Of a stretch of 60,223 nt of DNA, positions 17,986 through 27,445 are shown piece by piece (the first letter of the stretch is position 1; each line of letters starts with the position of its first letter). This DNA comes from Polyangiaceae bacterium (lineage in GTDB: Bacteria > Myxococcota_A > Polyangia > Polyangiales > Polyangiaceae). Below the pieces are notes generated by a model that saw only the letters and a list, made by a program, of their open reading frames with translations, did not search any database and was not told where the DNA came from. Both the position numbers and the translations under genes were made by a program. The stretch is taken from contig JALHPN010000027.1 in assembly GCA_022842465.1 (NCBI GenBank), positions 1-60,223 of the forward strand, given 5' to 3'.

Positions 17986-18660
17986 ATGGTCGACAGCGCC
18001 TGCACGCTCCTCCGCACCGCCCTCACCCTCGCCGTCCTCGGTCTCGCCGCCACCACGCCCGCGTGTGCCGTCGAGCAGGAGGACGACCCGACGACGCTCG
18101 AGGAGGACGAGGACGGAGATCTCCACGACTCGATCGACGAGAGCACGTCGGAGATCGCGGTCTCCGGGATCTGGAGCGCCCCGCGCACGGTGATCGACAA
18201 GGGCGCCACCGCTCGCCACGGATACGAAGGCGCCGGCGGCTCGTGCTCGGGCGGGCTCCTCCCCGGTTCGCGCACGCTCGGCGACGAGATCAAGCGGAAG
18301 TTCCCCGGGAACATCGCGAGCCCCGGCCGAGGGCTTCCCGCGGTCCAGGGCTACAACTGCCGGAGGGTCCGTGGGGGCGGCGGCCTCTCGCTCCATGCCA
18401 CGGGACGAGCGCTCGACGTCTTCATCCCGAGGTCACGGGGCGCCGCCGACAACACGAAGGGCGACGCGATCGCGAACTGGCTCGTCGAGAACGCGCGGGA
18501 GCTCGGCGTACAGGCCGTCATCTGGGATCGCGGCGCATGGTCGGTCCGAACGAAGCGCATCGTCCGGTACACCGGCCTGCACCCGCACGATGACCACGTC
18601 CACGTCGAGCTCGTCGCGGCCGCCGCCGCGGAGCGACTCCCCTGGTACCGCGCGCGCTGA
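17986..18660 (+). CDS. Exported M15/LAS-type D-alanyl-D-alanine carboxypeptidase-like protein
   Basis: This 224-aa protein has a signal peptide whose end (TTPAC, C27) could be a lipobox, then an acidic linker (about 30-55). The catalytic domain shows the M15 zinc pattern SLHATGRALDV with H137 and D144, and HPHDDHVHVE with H204 or H206. These residues fit a zinc peptidase acting on peptidoglycan. GGGAGAGG lies 5-12 nt before the ATG. The stop is 6 bp from the convergent esterase gene. Confidence 0.75.
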   Translation: MVDSACTLLRTALTLAVLGLAATTPACAVEQEDDPTTLEEDEDGDLHDSIDESTSEIAVSGIWSAPRTVIDKGATARHGYEGAGGSCSGGLLPGSRTLGDEIKRKFPGNIASPGRGLPAVQGYNCRRVRGGGGLSLHATGRALDVFIPRSRGAADNTKGDAIANWLVENARELGVQAVIWDRGAWSVRTKRIVRYTGLHPHDDHVHVELVAAAAAERLPWYRAR

Positions 18661-18666
18661 GATCGC

Positions 18667-19833
18667 TCACCGAGGCACGAGCGGCTGCGTCACGTGCGGG
18701 AAGAGGAGCTGGAGGGGCAGGGCCACGCGCGAGGCCCACGCCGCCGCGTGGTGGCGCTGACCCGGGAAGACGAGGCGATGCACGTCGGAACCGACGTCGA
18801 GCCCCGCGCGCTCGAGCGCTCGCAGCATCGACCGCGTGTGATGGAACCCGTCGAGGAGGCGCGCGTCCTCCTCGAGCGGTGACGGCGAGGCGCCGGAGTC
18901 GAGATAGAAGAACGGCTTCGGCGACGGGAGAGGCGACGAGGAGACGTGCTTCGCCGCCCAGCGATCTCCCCACCAGAACGAGCTGGAGAGGCACGCCGCC
19001 TTCCCGAAGACGTCGGGGCGCGTCCAGGCCGCATAGAACGCGAAGAGGCCGCCCATCGAGCTGCCGAGGATGCCCGTCGCCGCGGGCCCCGTTCGCGTGC
19101 GGTAGTGCGCGTCGACGTGGGGGCGCACGCCTTCGGTCACGAGCCCGAGGAGCTCCCCGCCCGCGTCGCCGCCATGGTGCGGATCGCGCACGGGGCTCAG
19201 GACCGCGAGGCGATCCCGCGCGGTGTGGATCCCGACGACGATGAGCTCGTCGATCGCGCCGAGCTCGTAGAGGAAACCGAGCGTCGCGTCGAGATCCCAC
19301 GTGCCGAACGGATCCTGCGAGTCGGTCCAGAGCGACTGGCCGTCGAGCACGTAGAGCACGGAGTAGCGCTTGTCGGGCTGTTCGCGGTAGCTCGGCGGGA
19401 GGAGCACGTCGAACGTCACGCGGCGGCCGTCCCGCTCGACCACGAGGCCGCGCTCCAAGGACGGCGAGCCGCCGTCGAAGCACGGCTCGAGGCGCAGGTG
19501 GTCGCCGGCGTGCACCACGTAGTTCCGTCCGATCGCCCACTCTTCGCCGCGGACGACCTTGAGCTCCAGGAGCTCACCCTCGCGCAGCGGAACGCAGAAG
19601 AGGTGGTCGTCCCCGTCGCTGCGAACCGGTGACGCGGTCTCGTCCCAGGAGAGCGGAGCGTGGCTCCCGCGCAGCCCGATCGCCCCGAGCGCGGCGGGAT
19701 AGTGCACCTCGATCCATGTGTCGATCGTGTCGGCGCGGAGCTGGACGCCGCTCCGTCGGTCCTGCGGAAACGTGCTCGGGCTCGTGGGAAACGGGGACTC
19801 CGCTAGGCTCTTCGTCATGCGACGGGCGGTCAC
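18667..19833 (-). CDS. Enterochelin-esterase-like alpha/beta hydrolase
   Basis: The 388-aa protein has an N-terminal early-set/immunoglobulin-like part (about 30-130) and an alpha/beta-hydrolase domain resembling IroE/Fes and esterase D. It shows LPPSYREQPDKRYSVLYVLDG, nucleophile elbow GSSMGG (S259), a probable acid in FYLDSGASPSP and catalytic His in FPGQRHHAAAW. No signal peptide is evident. Substrate is unknown; no siderophore genes are nearby, so a trilactone esterase role is not supported by context. A Met at codon 6 is an alternative start. It follows the lipid kinase gene on the same strand after 30 bp. Confidence 0.8.
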   Translation of the reverse strand: MTARRMTKSLAESPFPTSPSTFPQDRRSGVQLRADTIDTWIEVHYPAALGAIGLRGSHAPLSWDETASPVRSDGDDHLFCVPLREGELLELKVVRGEEWAIGRNYVVHAGDHLRLEPCFDGGSPSLERGLVVERDGRRVTFDVLLPPSYREQPDKRYSVLYVLDGQSLWTDSQDPFGTWDLDATLGFLYELGAIDELIVVGIHTARDRLAVLSPVRDPHHGGDAGGELLGLVTEGVRPHVDAHYRTRTGPAATGILGSSMGGLFAFYAAWTRPDVFGKAACLSSSFWWGDRWAAKHVSSSPLPSPKPFFYLDSGASPSPLEEDARLLDGFHHTRSMLRALERAGLDVGSDVHRLVFPGQRHHAAAWASRVALPLQLLFPHVTQPLVPR

Positions 19834-19863
19834 TGCAAAGGTGGGGCCTCGCGCCGACCTTCC

Positions 19864-20841
19864 TCACGAGGCGCGCGGCGCCACCTCGAGGTCGGGGAGC
19901 CCCTCGACCTTCGTCCCGACGGCGTCGCTCGGCGCCTCGACCGGGGAAGGCGGCGGCGCGATGACGTAGAGACTCTGCGGGACGCACTCGACCTCGAGCG
20001 CCCCCGCCGGCATCACCTCGCCGTCGACGAGCAGCGGCTGCGGAGGATCCGCCTCGATGCGGACCTTGCGCGCGGCGAGATAGCCGACGTTGTCGCGCGT
20101 CGCGGCCTCGCCCTGCGCGGCCGTGCGGAGGAGGTGGACCCCCGCGAGGACGACGTCGGCGAGGGTCTCGGCCGCCACGATCGTGACGTCGAGAGATCCG
20201 TCGTCGGGGACGACCGCGGCGGGCCCTTGCGCGAGGACCGTCTTCGCCGGCGCGACGTTCGCCACCGTGACGTTCACGGCGCGGCACCTCACGACCTCTC
20301 GCGGCGTCGTGATCTCGACGTGGAACTGCTTCAGCTCGGCGAGGTTGACGAGGCCTTCGCGCAGGTACGCGAGGACCCCCCACCGGTTCTTGGCGTCGCG
20401 CGGGGTGCCGGCGACGGCCGCCGCGTGGAACCCGACGCTCGCGTGGAGGAGCATGACCCGCCCGTTCGCGCGCGCGGTGTCGACGAGGCGCGGCTCGCCC
20501 GTCGCGAGGAGCGCGACGGCCTCCTCCATGGCGGACGGGACGCCGAGGCCTCCGCCGATCGAGTTCGACGTCCCCCGCGGGATGATGCCGAGCGGCACGC
20601 CGGTCCCGATCAGCGCGGCGCCCACCATCGAGACCGTCCCGTCACCGCCAGCAGCGACGACGAGGTCCGGGCGCGAGGCGAGCACCTCGCGCGCGCAGGC
20701 GTCGGCGTCCTTCTCGCGACATGTGTGAGCGACGATGACCTCGAAGTGCTCGGAGAGCGCCGCGACGATGGCACGCCCGTCGGCGTCGTCGGTCGCACGG
20801 CCGGCGGCTGGATTCAGCACGAGAGCTGCGCGACGTCGCAT
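19864..20841 (-). CDS. Diacylglycerol kinase family lipid kinase (YegS/DgkB type)
   Basis: The 325-aa protein opens with LVLNPAAGRATDD and has the nucleotide-binding VVAAGGDGTVSMVGAAL and GIIPRGTSNSIGG. The C-terminal part contains VPDDGSLDVTIVA and PLLVDGEVMPAG, diagnostic of the family. It phosphorylates a lipid such as diacylglycerol or a sphingoid base at the membrane using ATP. It is the first of a two-gene unit with the esterase-like gene. Confidence 0.9.
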   Translation of the reverse strand: MRRRAALVLNPAAGRATDDADGRAIVAALSEHFEVIVAHTCREKDADACAREVLASRPDLVVAAGGDGTVSMVGAALIGTGVPLGIIPRGTSNSIGGGLGVPSAMEEAVALLATGEPRLVDTARANGRVMLLHASVGFHAAAVAGTPRDAKNRWGVLAYLREGLVNLAELKQFHVEITTPREVVRCRAVNVTVANVAPAKTVLAQGPAAVVPDDGSLDVTIVAAETLADVVLAGVHLLRTAAQGEAATRDNVGYLAARKVRIEADPPQPLLVDGEVMPAGALEVECVPQSLYVIAPPPSPVEAPSDAVGTKVEGLPDLEVAPRAS

Positions 20842-21003
20842 GGCCCCATCATGTGGACGCGGCCCCCCGGAGTCACGCGAGAATCCGTTGCGGTCGAGCT
20901 GCCGGTGGTCGAGCTCGCGGCGGCTCGCTCACGACCGTTCGGGGCCTTCCACCGGCGCGCGGGGCGTTGAAGACCGGGGCGGCCTGGGCTCTACTCCGCC
21001 GCA

Positions 21004-24000
21004 GTGCCGACCACGAACCCCGTCATGGAGACCGGCCCCGCGCTGGTGCTGCAGCGGCTCGTCGAGAGCACGGCGGACGGCATCCTCGCGTTCGACACGG
21101 ACTGCCGGTACACGGTCTGGAACCCGGGCATGGAGCGCATCGCCGGCGTCCGCGCGGCGGACGTGCTCGGCAAGATCGCCTTCGACGTCTTCCCGTTCCT
21201 CGTGACGACGGGCGAGGACAGCTTCTTCCGCGAAGCGCTCGCGGGGCGGAGCGTGGTGGCGACGGACCGCGAGTTCGTCATCCCGCAGTCCGGTCGACGC
21301 GGGTTCTTCGAAGGCCGCTACTCGCCGCTCCACGATGCGAGCGGGCGGGTGATCGGCGGCTTCGCCGTGATCCGGGACGTCACCGAGCTCCGCCGCGACG
21401 AGGAGGAACGTCTGACGCTCGCGCGCGCCGACGCCGCCCGCGCGGAGGCGGAGGCGGCGGTGCGTCGCTTCGCCTTCCTCGCCGAGGCGAGCGAGGCGCT
21501 CTCTTCCTCCCTCGATCTCGCGGCGACGCTGCGCGAGCTCGCCCGGATCGTCCTCCCGACGCTGGGTGACATGTGCATCGTCGATCTCGCGGGAGAGGGG
21601 TCCCTCCGGCGTGTCGCCGCCGAGCACGTCCGGGAGGACAAGCGCGCGCTCCTCGACGAGCTCTGCCTCCGCTGCCCCGAGACCCTCGACTCGCCTCGCC
21701 CCGCCGCACGCGTCCTCCGCTCGGGCGTGCCCGAGCTCCTCGAAGAGGTTTCGGCCGACGTCGTCGCCGCGCATACGGAGGGACCGGAGCACGCCGCGCT
21801 CATCCGCGCGATCGGCGTGCGCTCCCACATCGCGGTCCCGCTCGTCGCGCGAGGGCTGACGCTCGGCGCGATCAGCGTCGCGATCACGGAGTCGACGCGG
21901 AGGTACGGGCAGGAGGACATGCGCCTCGCGCTCGAGCTGGCGCGGAGGGCCGCGCTCGCGGTCGACAACGCGCGGCTCCACGGCGCCCTCACCCTCTCCG
22001 AGCGACGCTTCCGCGCCGTGGCCGATCAGTCGCCCCTCGCGATGCAGATGGTGGAGCCCAGCGGTCGGCTCGTGCGCGTGAACCAGGCGTGGGAGAAGCT
22101 CTGGGGCGTCACGCTCGCAGAGATCCCGGACTACAACCTCCTCGCCGATCCCCAGCTCGAGGCGCTCGGGGTCACCCCGGTGATGCGTCGGGCCTTCGCG
22201 GGGGAGTCGGTGGAGATCCCCCCGACGCGGTACGACCCGAACGCGACGCTCCGCGACCGGTCCCGTCACGACGATCCGCTCCGCTGGGTCCGGACGTTCG
22301 CGTATCCGATCAAGGACGACGCGGGCGCCGTGCGCGAGGTCGTGCTCGTGCAGGAGGACGTGACGGGCCACGTTCGTGCGACGGAGCAGCTCCAGGCGCT
22401 CGCCGACGCGGGACGCACGCTGGGCGGCTCGCTCGACGCCGGACTGTCCCTCGACGAGCTCACGCGGGTCGTCGTCCCCCGCCTCGCCGACCTGTGCGCG
22501 GTGGCGCTCGCAGGGGCAGACGGCGCACACGAGCGGGTGGCCGTGTTCCACGCCGACGCTGACGTCGTCGCGCGGACGCGCCAGCTCTTCGACCGCTTCC
22601 CCCACGGCCCGTTCCGGCGGCTCGCCGACGGCGAGACCGAGTGGGCGTGGATCGTCACCTCCGGCATGCTCGAGCTCGTCGCGCGTTCGCCCGAGCACCT
22701 CGCGCTCCTCCGCGGGATGGGGTTCTCGTCGTGGGTCGCCGTGCCCCTCGTCGCGCGCGGTGTGCCGCTCGGCGTCCTGCTCCTGGCGCAGCTGGAGAGC
22801 GGCCGCCGGTGCTCGCGAGACGACGTCGCCCTCGCCCACGATCTCGCGATGCGCGCGGCGGCCGCGGTGGACAACGAGCGGCTCTACACGCAGCTCCGCG
22901 ACGAGGACCGCCGCAAGGACGAGTTCCTCGCCACGCTCGCGCACGAGCTCCGGAACCCGCTCGCCCCGATCCGGAGCGGCCTCGAGGTGCTCCGGATCAC
23001 GCCGGCGGGAGCGCAGGCGACGGAGGCGCGCGAGGTCATGGATCGCCAGGTGGCCCACATGGTCCGCCTCGTCGACGACCTCCTCGACGTGTCGCGGGTG
23101 ACACAGGGGAAGATCGAGCTCCACTCCGAGGCGGTCGACGCGAGCGTGATCGTCTCCGCCGCGCTCGAAGTGGGTCGCCCGGTCCTCGAGGCCCGCGGGC
23201 TCGCGCTCGACGTCCGCGTGCCGGAGACCCCGGTGGTCCTCCGCGGCGACCCCACACGCCTCGTGCAGATCGTCTCGAACCTCCTCGTCAACGCCGCGAA
23301 GTTCACCCCGACCGGCGGCCACGTGACGCTCGAGGTCGAGCGGGACGGCGACGGCGTCGTCCTGCGCGTCCGCGATGACGGAATCGGCATCCCGAAGGGC
23401 ATGCTCGCCGCCGTCTTCGAGATGTTCGTCCAGGTGAAGCGGCCGACGACGGACGGCCACGGCGGCCTCGGCGTCGGCCTCACGCTCGTGCGCCGACTCG
23501 TCGAGCTCCACGGCGGACGCGTCTGGGCCGAGAGCGAGGGCCCGGGGCGCGGGAGCACCTTCGTCGTCCGCCTCCCGGCTGGCGTCGCGCTCCCAGGCAC
23601 CACCGAGTCGCGGCCTCTGCCGCCGCGTGCGGTACGGCGCGCGCGGACGATCCTCCTCGTGGACGACCACGTCGACGGTGCGGCCATGCTCGCGGCGGTG
23701 CTCGAGCTCGACGGTCACGTCGTCCATCGGGTCACGACCGCGGCGGCGGCGCTCGAGGTGATCGGCGATCTCCAGCCCGACGCCGCGCTGCTCGACATCG
23801 GTCTCCCCGGCATGGACGGCTACGAGCTCGCGCGGCGCATCCGGGCCCGGAGCGACGTCGCAGGCGTCCTCCTCGTCGCGGTCACGGGCTGGGGTCAGGC
23901 GGCGGACCGCCGGCGATCGCGGGAGGCCGGCTTCGATCACCACATGACGAAGCCGGTCGAGCCGGAGGCGCTGGCTCGCCTGCTCGCGGCGATCGCTCGA

Positions 24001-24012
24001 CCGCCCGCCTAG
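21004..24012 (+). CDS. Hybrid histidine kinase (PAS-GAF-PAS-GAF-HisKA-HATPase-REC)
   Basis: This 1002-aa cytoplasmic sensor has a PAS domain (about 15-130), GAF (about 150-330), PAS (about 335-460) and GAF (about 470-630). HisKA follows with AHELRNPLAPI and H647, then HATPase (about 745-860, NLLVNAAKFTP and GGLGVGLTLVRRL). The C-terminal receiver has D931 in LLDIGLPGMDG. No membrane segment is seen. The GTG at 21004 is used; an ATG at 21025 is possible. No separate response regulator is adjacent, so it probably signals by a phosphorelay through other proteins. Confidence 0.92.
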   Translation: MPTTNPVMETGPALVLQRLVESTADGILAFDTDCRYTVWNPGMERIAGVRAADVLGKIAFDVFPFLVTTGEDSFFREALAGRSVVATDREFVIPQSGRRGFFEGRYSPLHDASGRVIGGFAVIRDVTELRRDEEERLTLARADAARAEAEAAVRRFAFLAEASEALSSSLDLAATLRELARIVLPTLGDMCIVDLAGEGSLRRVAAEHVREDKRALLDELCLRCPETLDSPRPAARVLRSGVPELLEEVSADVVAAHTEGPEHAALIRAIGVRSHIAVPLVARGLTLGAISVAITESTRRYGQEDMRLALELARRAALAVDNARLHGALTLSERRFRAVADQSPLAMQMVEPSGRLVRVNQAWEKLWGVTLAEIPDYNLLADPQLEALGVTPVMRRAFAGESVEIPPTRYDPNATLRDRSRHDDPLRWVRTFAYPIKDDAGAVREVVLVQEDVTGHVRATEQLQALADAGRTLGGSLDAGLSLDELTRVVVPRLADLCAVALAGADGAHERVAVFHADADVVARTRQLFDRFPHGPFRRLADGETEWAWIVTSGMLELVARSPEHLALLRGMGFSSWVAVPLVARGVPLGVLLLAQLESGRRCSRDDVALAHDLAMRAAAAVDNERLYTQLRDEDRRKDEFLATLAHELRNPLAPIRSGLEVLRITPAGAQATEAREVMDRQVAHMVRLVDDLLDVSRVTQGKIELHSEAVDASVIVSAALEVGRPVLEARGLALDVRVPETPVVLRGDPTRLVQIVSNLLVNAAKFTPTGGHVTLEVERDGDGVVLRVRDDGIGIPKGMLAAVFEMFVQVKRPTTDGHGGLGVGLTLVRRLVELHGGRVWAESEGPGRGSTFVVRLPAGVALPGTTESRPLPPRAVRRARTILLVDDHVDGAAMLAAVLELDGHVVHRVTTAAAALEVIGDLQPDAALLDIGLPGMDGYELARRIRARSDVAGVLLVAVTGWGQAADRRRSREAGFDHHMTKPVEPEALARLLAAIARPPA

Positions 24013-24082
24013 ACCAGGCTCCCCGAGGGAGGAGGTCGATCGCCGCACATGGTCACGCCGTGACGGTGCTAGAGGACGGAGC

Positions 24083-26329
24083 GTGAGGCGTCCGGTACCG
24101 CTCCGATGGATCCTGTTCGGATTGGCGATCGGGCTCCTCGTCCCGGTCGTCGTGTTCTCGTGCGTCCTCGTGGTGAAGCTCGCGCGCGCCGATCGGGCTG
24201 CGGCAGAAGATCGCCTTCTCCACCGTGCCCGCACGCTCGCGGACGCGATCGACGCGGAGATGGGCGCCACCATACGCGCGCTGGAGGCGCTCGCCGCGTC
24301 CGAGGAGCTCGACGAGGGAGGAGACCTTGCGCGCTTCTACGCGGAGGCCAAGCGCGTCCACGCGACGCAGCCCCTCTGGCTGTCGATCGTCCTCCTCACG
24401 CCGGAGGGTGCCCCCCTCGAGGATACGAGCCGAACGCGAGGACAGCCCCGCGAGGGCCCCCTCGACCGCCCGTCGCTCGTCCGCGCCGTGACGACGCGCG
24501 GTCCCGCGATCGGCGACCTGACGCGCCATCCGGACGGTGAGCTCGCGTTCGCCGTCCGCGTGCCCGTCATCCGCGACCAGGACGTCCGCTACGTGCTCTC
24601 CGCCGTCGTCCGGCCTCGCGCCGTCGCGCGGATCGCCGCGGCCGGAGGCCTCGCCAAGGAGGACTGGACGCGGAGCGTGACGGACAACGCGAACACGGTC
24701 GTCGTGCGGACACGTCGCAGCGAGGAGTTCGTCGGCCGCCCCGCCACGCCGCTCTTCGTGTCGAAGACGACCGGCGGGGTCGAGGGCTTGTTCCCGAGCA
24801 CCACGCTCGAAGGCGTCGAGTCGCTCGTGGCGTTCCGGCGGACGGCGCTCGCCGGCTGGGTCACGGCGGTCGTCATCCTACGCGACCAGATCGACGGCCC
24901 CGTGCGTCGCTCGTTCCTCCTGGTCGCCGCGACCGGGCTCTCGCTCCTGATCGTCGGCGCCGGCGGCGCCTTCCTCCTCGGTCGACGGCTGTCGCGTGAG
25001 ATCGCGGGGGCGCGTGACGCGGCCGAGTCACTCGCGCACGGAAAGGAGCTCCCCGCGACCGACTCGTCGATCGACGAGATCGTCCGCCTGAATCGCGCGC
25101 TCACGCGGTCGTCGGAGCTCCTCGGGAGACACGAGCGCGAGCGCGAGCGGCACCTCCACGAGGTGGAGGTCGCGCGCACGTTCGCCGAGGAGGCCAGCCA
25201 CGCGAAGGACGAGTTCCTCGCGATGCTCGGCCACGAGCTCCGGAACCCGCTCTCGCCGATCGTCGCCGCCCTCGAGGTGGAGAAGATCCGGACCGGCCGG
25301 CTCGGGCGCGAGCTCGCCATCGTCGAGCGCCAGGTGCAGCACCTCGTGCGCCTCGTCGAGGACCTCGTCGACATCTCACGCATCACGCGCGGGAAGATCA
25401 TGCTCCGGCGCGAGCCCATCGAGCTACGCACTGTCGTCGACCGCGCCGTCGAGATGACGAAGCCCCTCTTCGTCGATCGTGGCCACTCCCTCGTGGTGGA
25501 CGTCCCGTCCGGACTCGTCGTCGACGCAGACGCCGATCGCCTGACGCAGGTCTTCGGGAACCTCCTCGCGAACGCGGCGAAGTACACGCCGGCCGGCGGA
25601 AACGTCGCGGTGGCGACGAGCGCCGACGGCGACGAGATCGAGCTCCGTGTCGAGGACGACGGGAACGGAATCGACGAGGACCTGCTGGCGCGCGTCTTCG
25701 ATCCCTTCGTCCAGGGGAAGCGCTCGTCCGCGAGGCAAGAGGGCGGCCTCGGCATCGGGCTCACCCTCGTCCGACGCCTCGTCGAGGCGCATGGCGGCCG
25801 CGTCGCGGCCTCGAGCGGGGGCGTCGCGCGCGGCGCCACGTTCCGCGTGACGCTGCCGCGCTCGGCGGCACCCGCCGCCGACCTGCCGAGGACCGAGTCG
25901 CGCGCGCCTTCGGCCGCACGCGCGATCGGCGCGCACGTCCTCGTCGTCGACGACAACGAGGACGCGGCCGAGCTCCTCTCCGAGCTCCTCGCGACGGCCG
26001 GCCACGAGGTCCGCTGCGCGCACGACGGATTCGAGGCGCTCGCGGTGCTCGAGGAGTATGCCCCGGACATCGCCGTCCTCGACATCGGCCTCCCCGGGAT
26101 GGACGGCTACGAGCTCGCCACACGCATCCGCGAGCGATTCGGCGAGCGAGCGCCGGTGCTCGTGGCGCTCACGGGGTACGGTCAGCCGAACGACCGCGTC
26201 CAGAGCGAGCAGGCAGGCTTCCGCCACCACCTCGTGAAGCCGCCCCTCCACGGAGAGCTGCTCGCGCTCGTCGCGCGCGCCGGGGAAGCGCGCGTCAGAA
26301 GTTCCGAAGCGGCGCCCGCCGACGGGTGA
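24083..26329 (+). CDS. Membrane hybrid histidine kinase (extracytoplasmic sensor, HisKA-HATPase-REC)
   Basis: This 748-aa protein has a membrane helix near 8-31, an extracytoplasmic Cache-like sensor (about 32-270), a second helix (about 275-300), and a HAMP-like region. HisKA with GHELRNPLSPI (H384), HATPase with NLLANAAKYTP and GGLGIGLTLVRRL, and a receiver with D667 in VLDIGLPGMDG follow. The kinase-receiver half closely resembles that of the gene just upstream, suggesting duplication with a swapped sensor. GTG start with GGACGGAGC upstream. Its last 35 bases overlap the convergent PilZ-like gene. Confidence 0.92.
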   Translation: MRRPVPLRWILFGLAIGLLVPVVVFSCVLVVKLARADRAAAEDRLLHRARTLADAIDAEMGATIRALEALAASEELDEGGDLARFYAEAKRVHATQPLWLSIVLLTPEGAPLEDTSRTRGQPREGPLDRPSLVRAVTTRGPAIGDLTRHPDGELAFAVRVPVIRDQDVRYVLSAVVRPRAVARIAAAGGLAKEDWTRSVTDNANTVVVRTRRSEEFVGRPATPLFVSKTTGGVEGLFPSTTLEGVESLVAFRRTALAGWVTAVVILRDQIDGPVRRSFLLVAATGLSLLIVGAGGAFLLGRRLSREIAGARDAAESLAHGKELPATDSSIDEIVRLNRALTRSSELLGRHERERERHLHEVEVARTFAEEASHAKDEFLAMLGHELRNPLSPIVAALEVEKIRTGRLGRELAIVERQVQHLVRLVEDLVDISRITRGKIMLRREPIELRTVVDRAVEMTKPLFVDRGHSLVVDVPSGLVVDADADRLTQVFGNLLANAAKYTPAGGNVAVATSADGDEIELRVEDDGNGIDEDLLARVFDPFVQGKRSSARQEGGLGIGLTLVRRLVEAHGGRVAASSGGVARGATFRVTLPRSAAPAADLPRTESRAPSAARAIGAHVLVVDDNEDAAELLSELLATAGHEVRCAHDGFEALAVLEEYAPDIAVLDIGLPGMDGYELATRIRERFGERAPVLVALTGYGQPNDRVQSEQAGFRHHLVKPPLHGELLALVARAGEARVRSSEAAPADG

Positions 26330-27353
26330 ACGTCCGGATCATCGCCTCCAGGGCGGAGCTCGCGTCGACGAGCTCGACGCCGAGCCCCGGCTCGACGTTC
26401 GAGGCCGCGGCGCGGGCCCAGCGGACGATCCCGAGCACGCGGTGCGGCCCCGAGCCCTCGATCAAGAGCTCGAGCACCACGCGCTCTCCCTCGCGACGCT
26501 GGTTGTAGGTCGCGACGAAGACGCCGCCGAAGGGCCCGCCGTCCGTGAACCCCTCCCAGAACGTGGAGGGAGAGGTCATGTCGACGACGACCTCCACGGG
26601 CCGACGCGCCGCCGTCATGACGACCTCCGGGAGCGCAGGCCCCTTCGTCCGGCTCCAGGTCGCGAGCGAACGTTCGCTCGAGCGCGCGTCGGCGTCCCCG
26701 CGCGCGAGGCGGATCTGGGCCTGGATGGATCCGAGGAAGTCGGGCCAGGCCCGCTGGATGTTCTCGCGCACGGTCCGCTCGTGGCTCCCCTCCGCCCACG
26801 TGACGCTGCGCTCGCAGGCGAGCGCGGCGTTGTACGCGGCCACGGCGAGCCGTCGCGCGTCGCGCTCGGGGAGGCGCTCGGGCTCGATCGCCGAGGCCGC
26901 CTCCGCGAGCTTGGCGACGATGCGGAGGTCGTAGGGAAGCCAGCGCGTCTCGTTCCCCACGCCTCGTGACGTCGAGACGAGGAGGTCGAGCCACGCGGTG
27001 GCGGCGGCGTCGCGGGCGAGGAGCGGCTGGAGCACCTCGATGACCTGGTCTCGGAACCGCACCGAGTCGACGACGCTCCGCACGTCCGCGACGGGCGGAG
27101 ACGCGAGCCACGCCCCCCCGAGGAGATCGATCGCGCTGAGGAGCGTGCGCGCCTGCTTCTGGAGCTCGTCCGCCCCCTTGGGCCTCTGCTCCGCGACGAG
27201 GAGCGCCGCGAGGGCCGCGTGGCGCGGATCGATCGTCGGCCCCGCCGGCGCGTCGGGGACCTCCGCGCTGGCCGGGGGGAAGGAGCTCGCAGGCGCGAGG
27301 GTACGGCTGTTCGGGAGGCGCTCGACGAGCGGTTCGATGTCGACGAGGAGCAC
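26295..27353 (-). CDS. Helical protein with C-terminal PilZ-like domain
   Basis: The 352-aa product starts at a GTG (27353) because the frame upstream is Arg/Ser-rich and unlike coding sequence. Residues about 40-230 are helical with no recognised fold. The C-terminal roughly 100 residues (EVVVDMTSPSTFWEGFTDGG, FGGVFVATY, GIVRWARA, GLGVELVDASS) match the PilZ-type beta-barrel found in myxobacteria. The RxxxR c-di-GMP motif is not clear, so binding is uncertain. It is divergent from the deformylase gene and overlaps the hybrid kinase tail by 35 bases. Confidence 0.65.
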   Translation of the reverse strand: MLLVDIEPLVERLPNSRTLAPASSFPPASAEVPDAPAGPTIDPRHAALAALLVAEQRPKGADELQKQARTLLSAIDLLGGAWLASPPVADVRSVVDSVRFRDQVIEVLQPLLARDAAATAWLDLLVSTSRGVGNETRWLPYDLRIVAKLAEAASAIEPERLPERDARRLAVAAYNAALACERSVTWAEGSHERTVRENIQRAWPDFLGSIQAQIRLARGDADARSSERSLATWSRTKGPALPEVVMTAARRPVEVVVDMTSPSTFWEGFTDGGPFGGVFVATYNQRREGERVVLELLIEGSGPHRVLGIVRWARAAASNVEPGLGVELVDASSALEAMIRTFTRRRAPLRNF

Positions 27354-27445
27354 GCGAGAACAAGAGCAGATCTGCCGCGAGGACGAAACCCCGGAGCGCG
27401 CTCGCGCGCGCGATCGTCTGGACGCGCGGCGACGGTCGACGCACC

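Noticed and set aside
20929..24273. Minus-strand frame of more than 1100 codons opposite the first hybrid kinase
   Set aside because: Low-complexity antisense of a kinase with all catalytic boxes.
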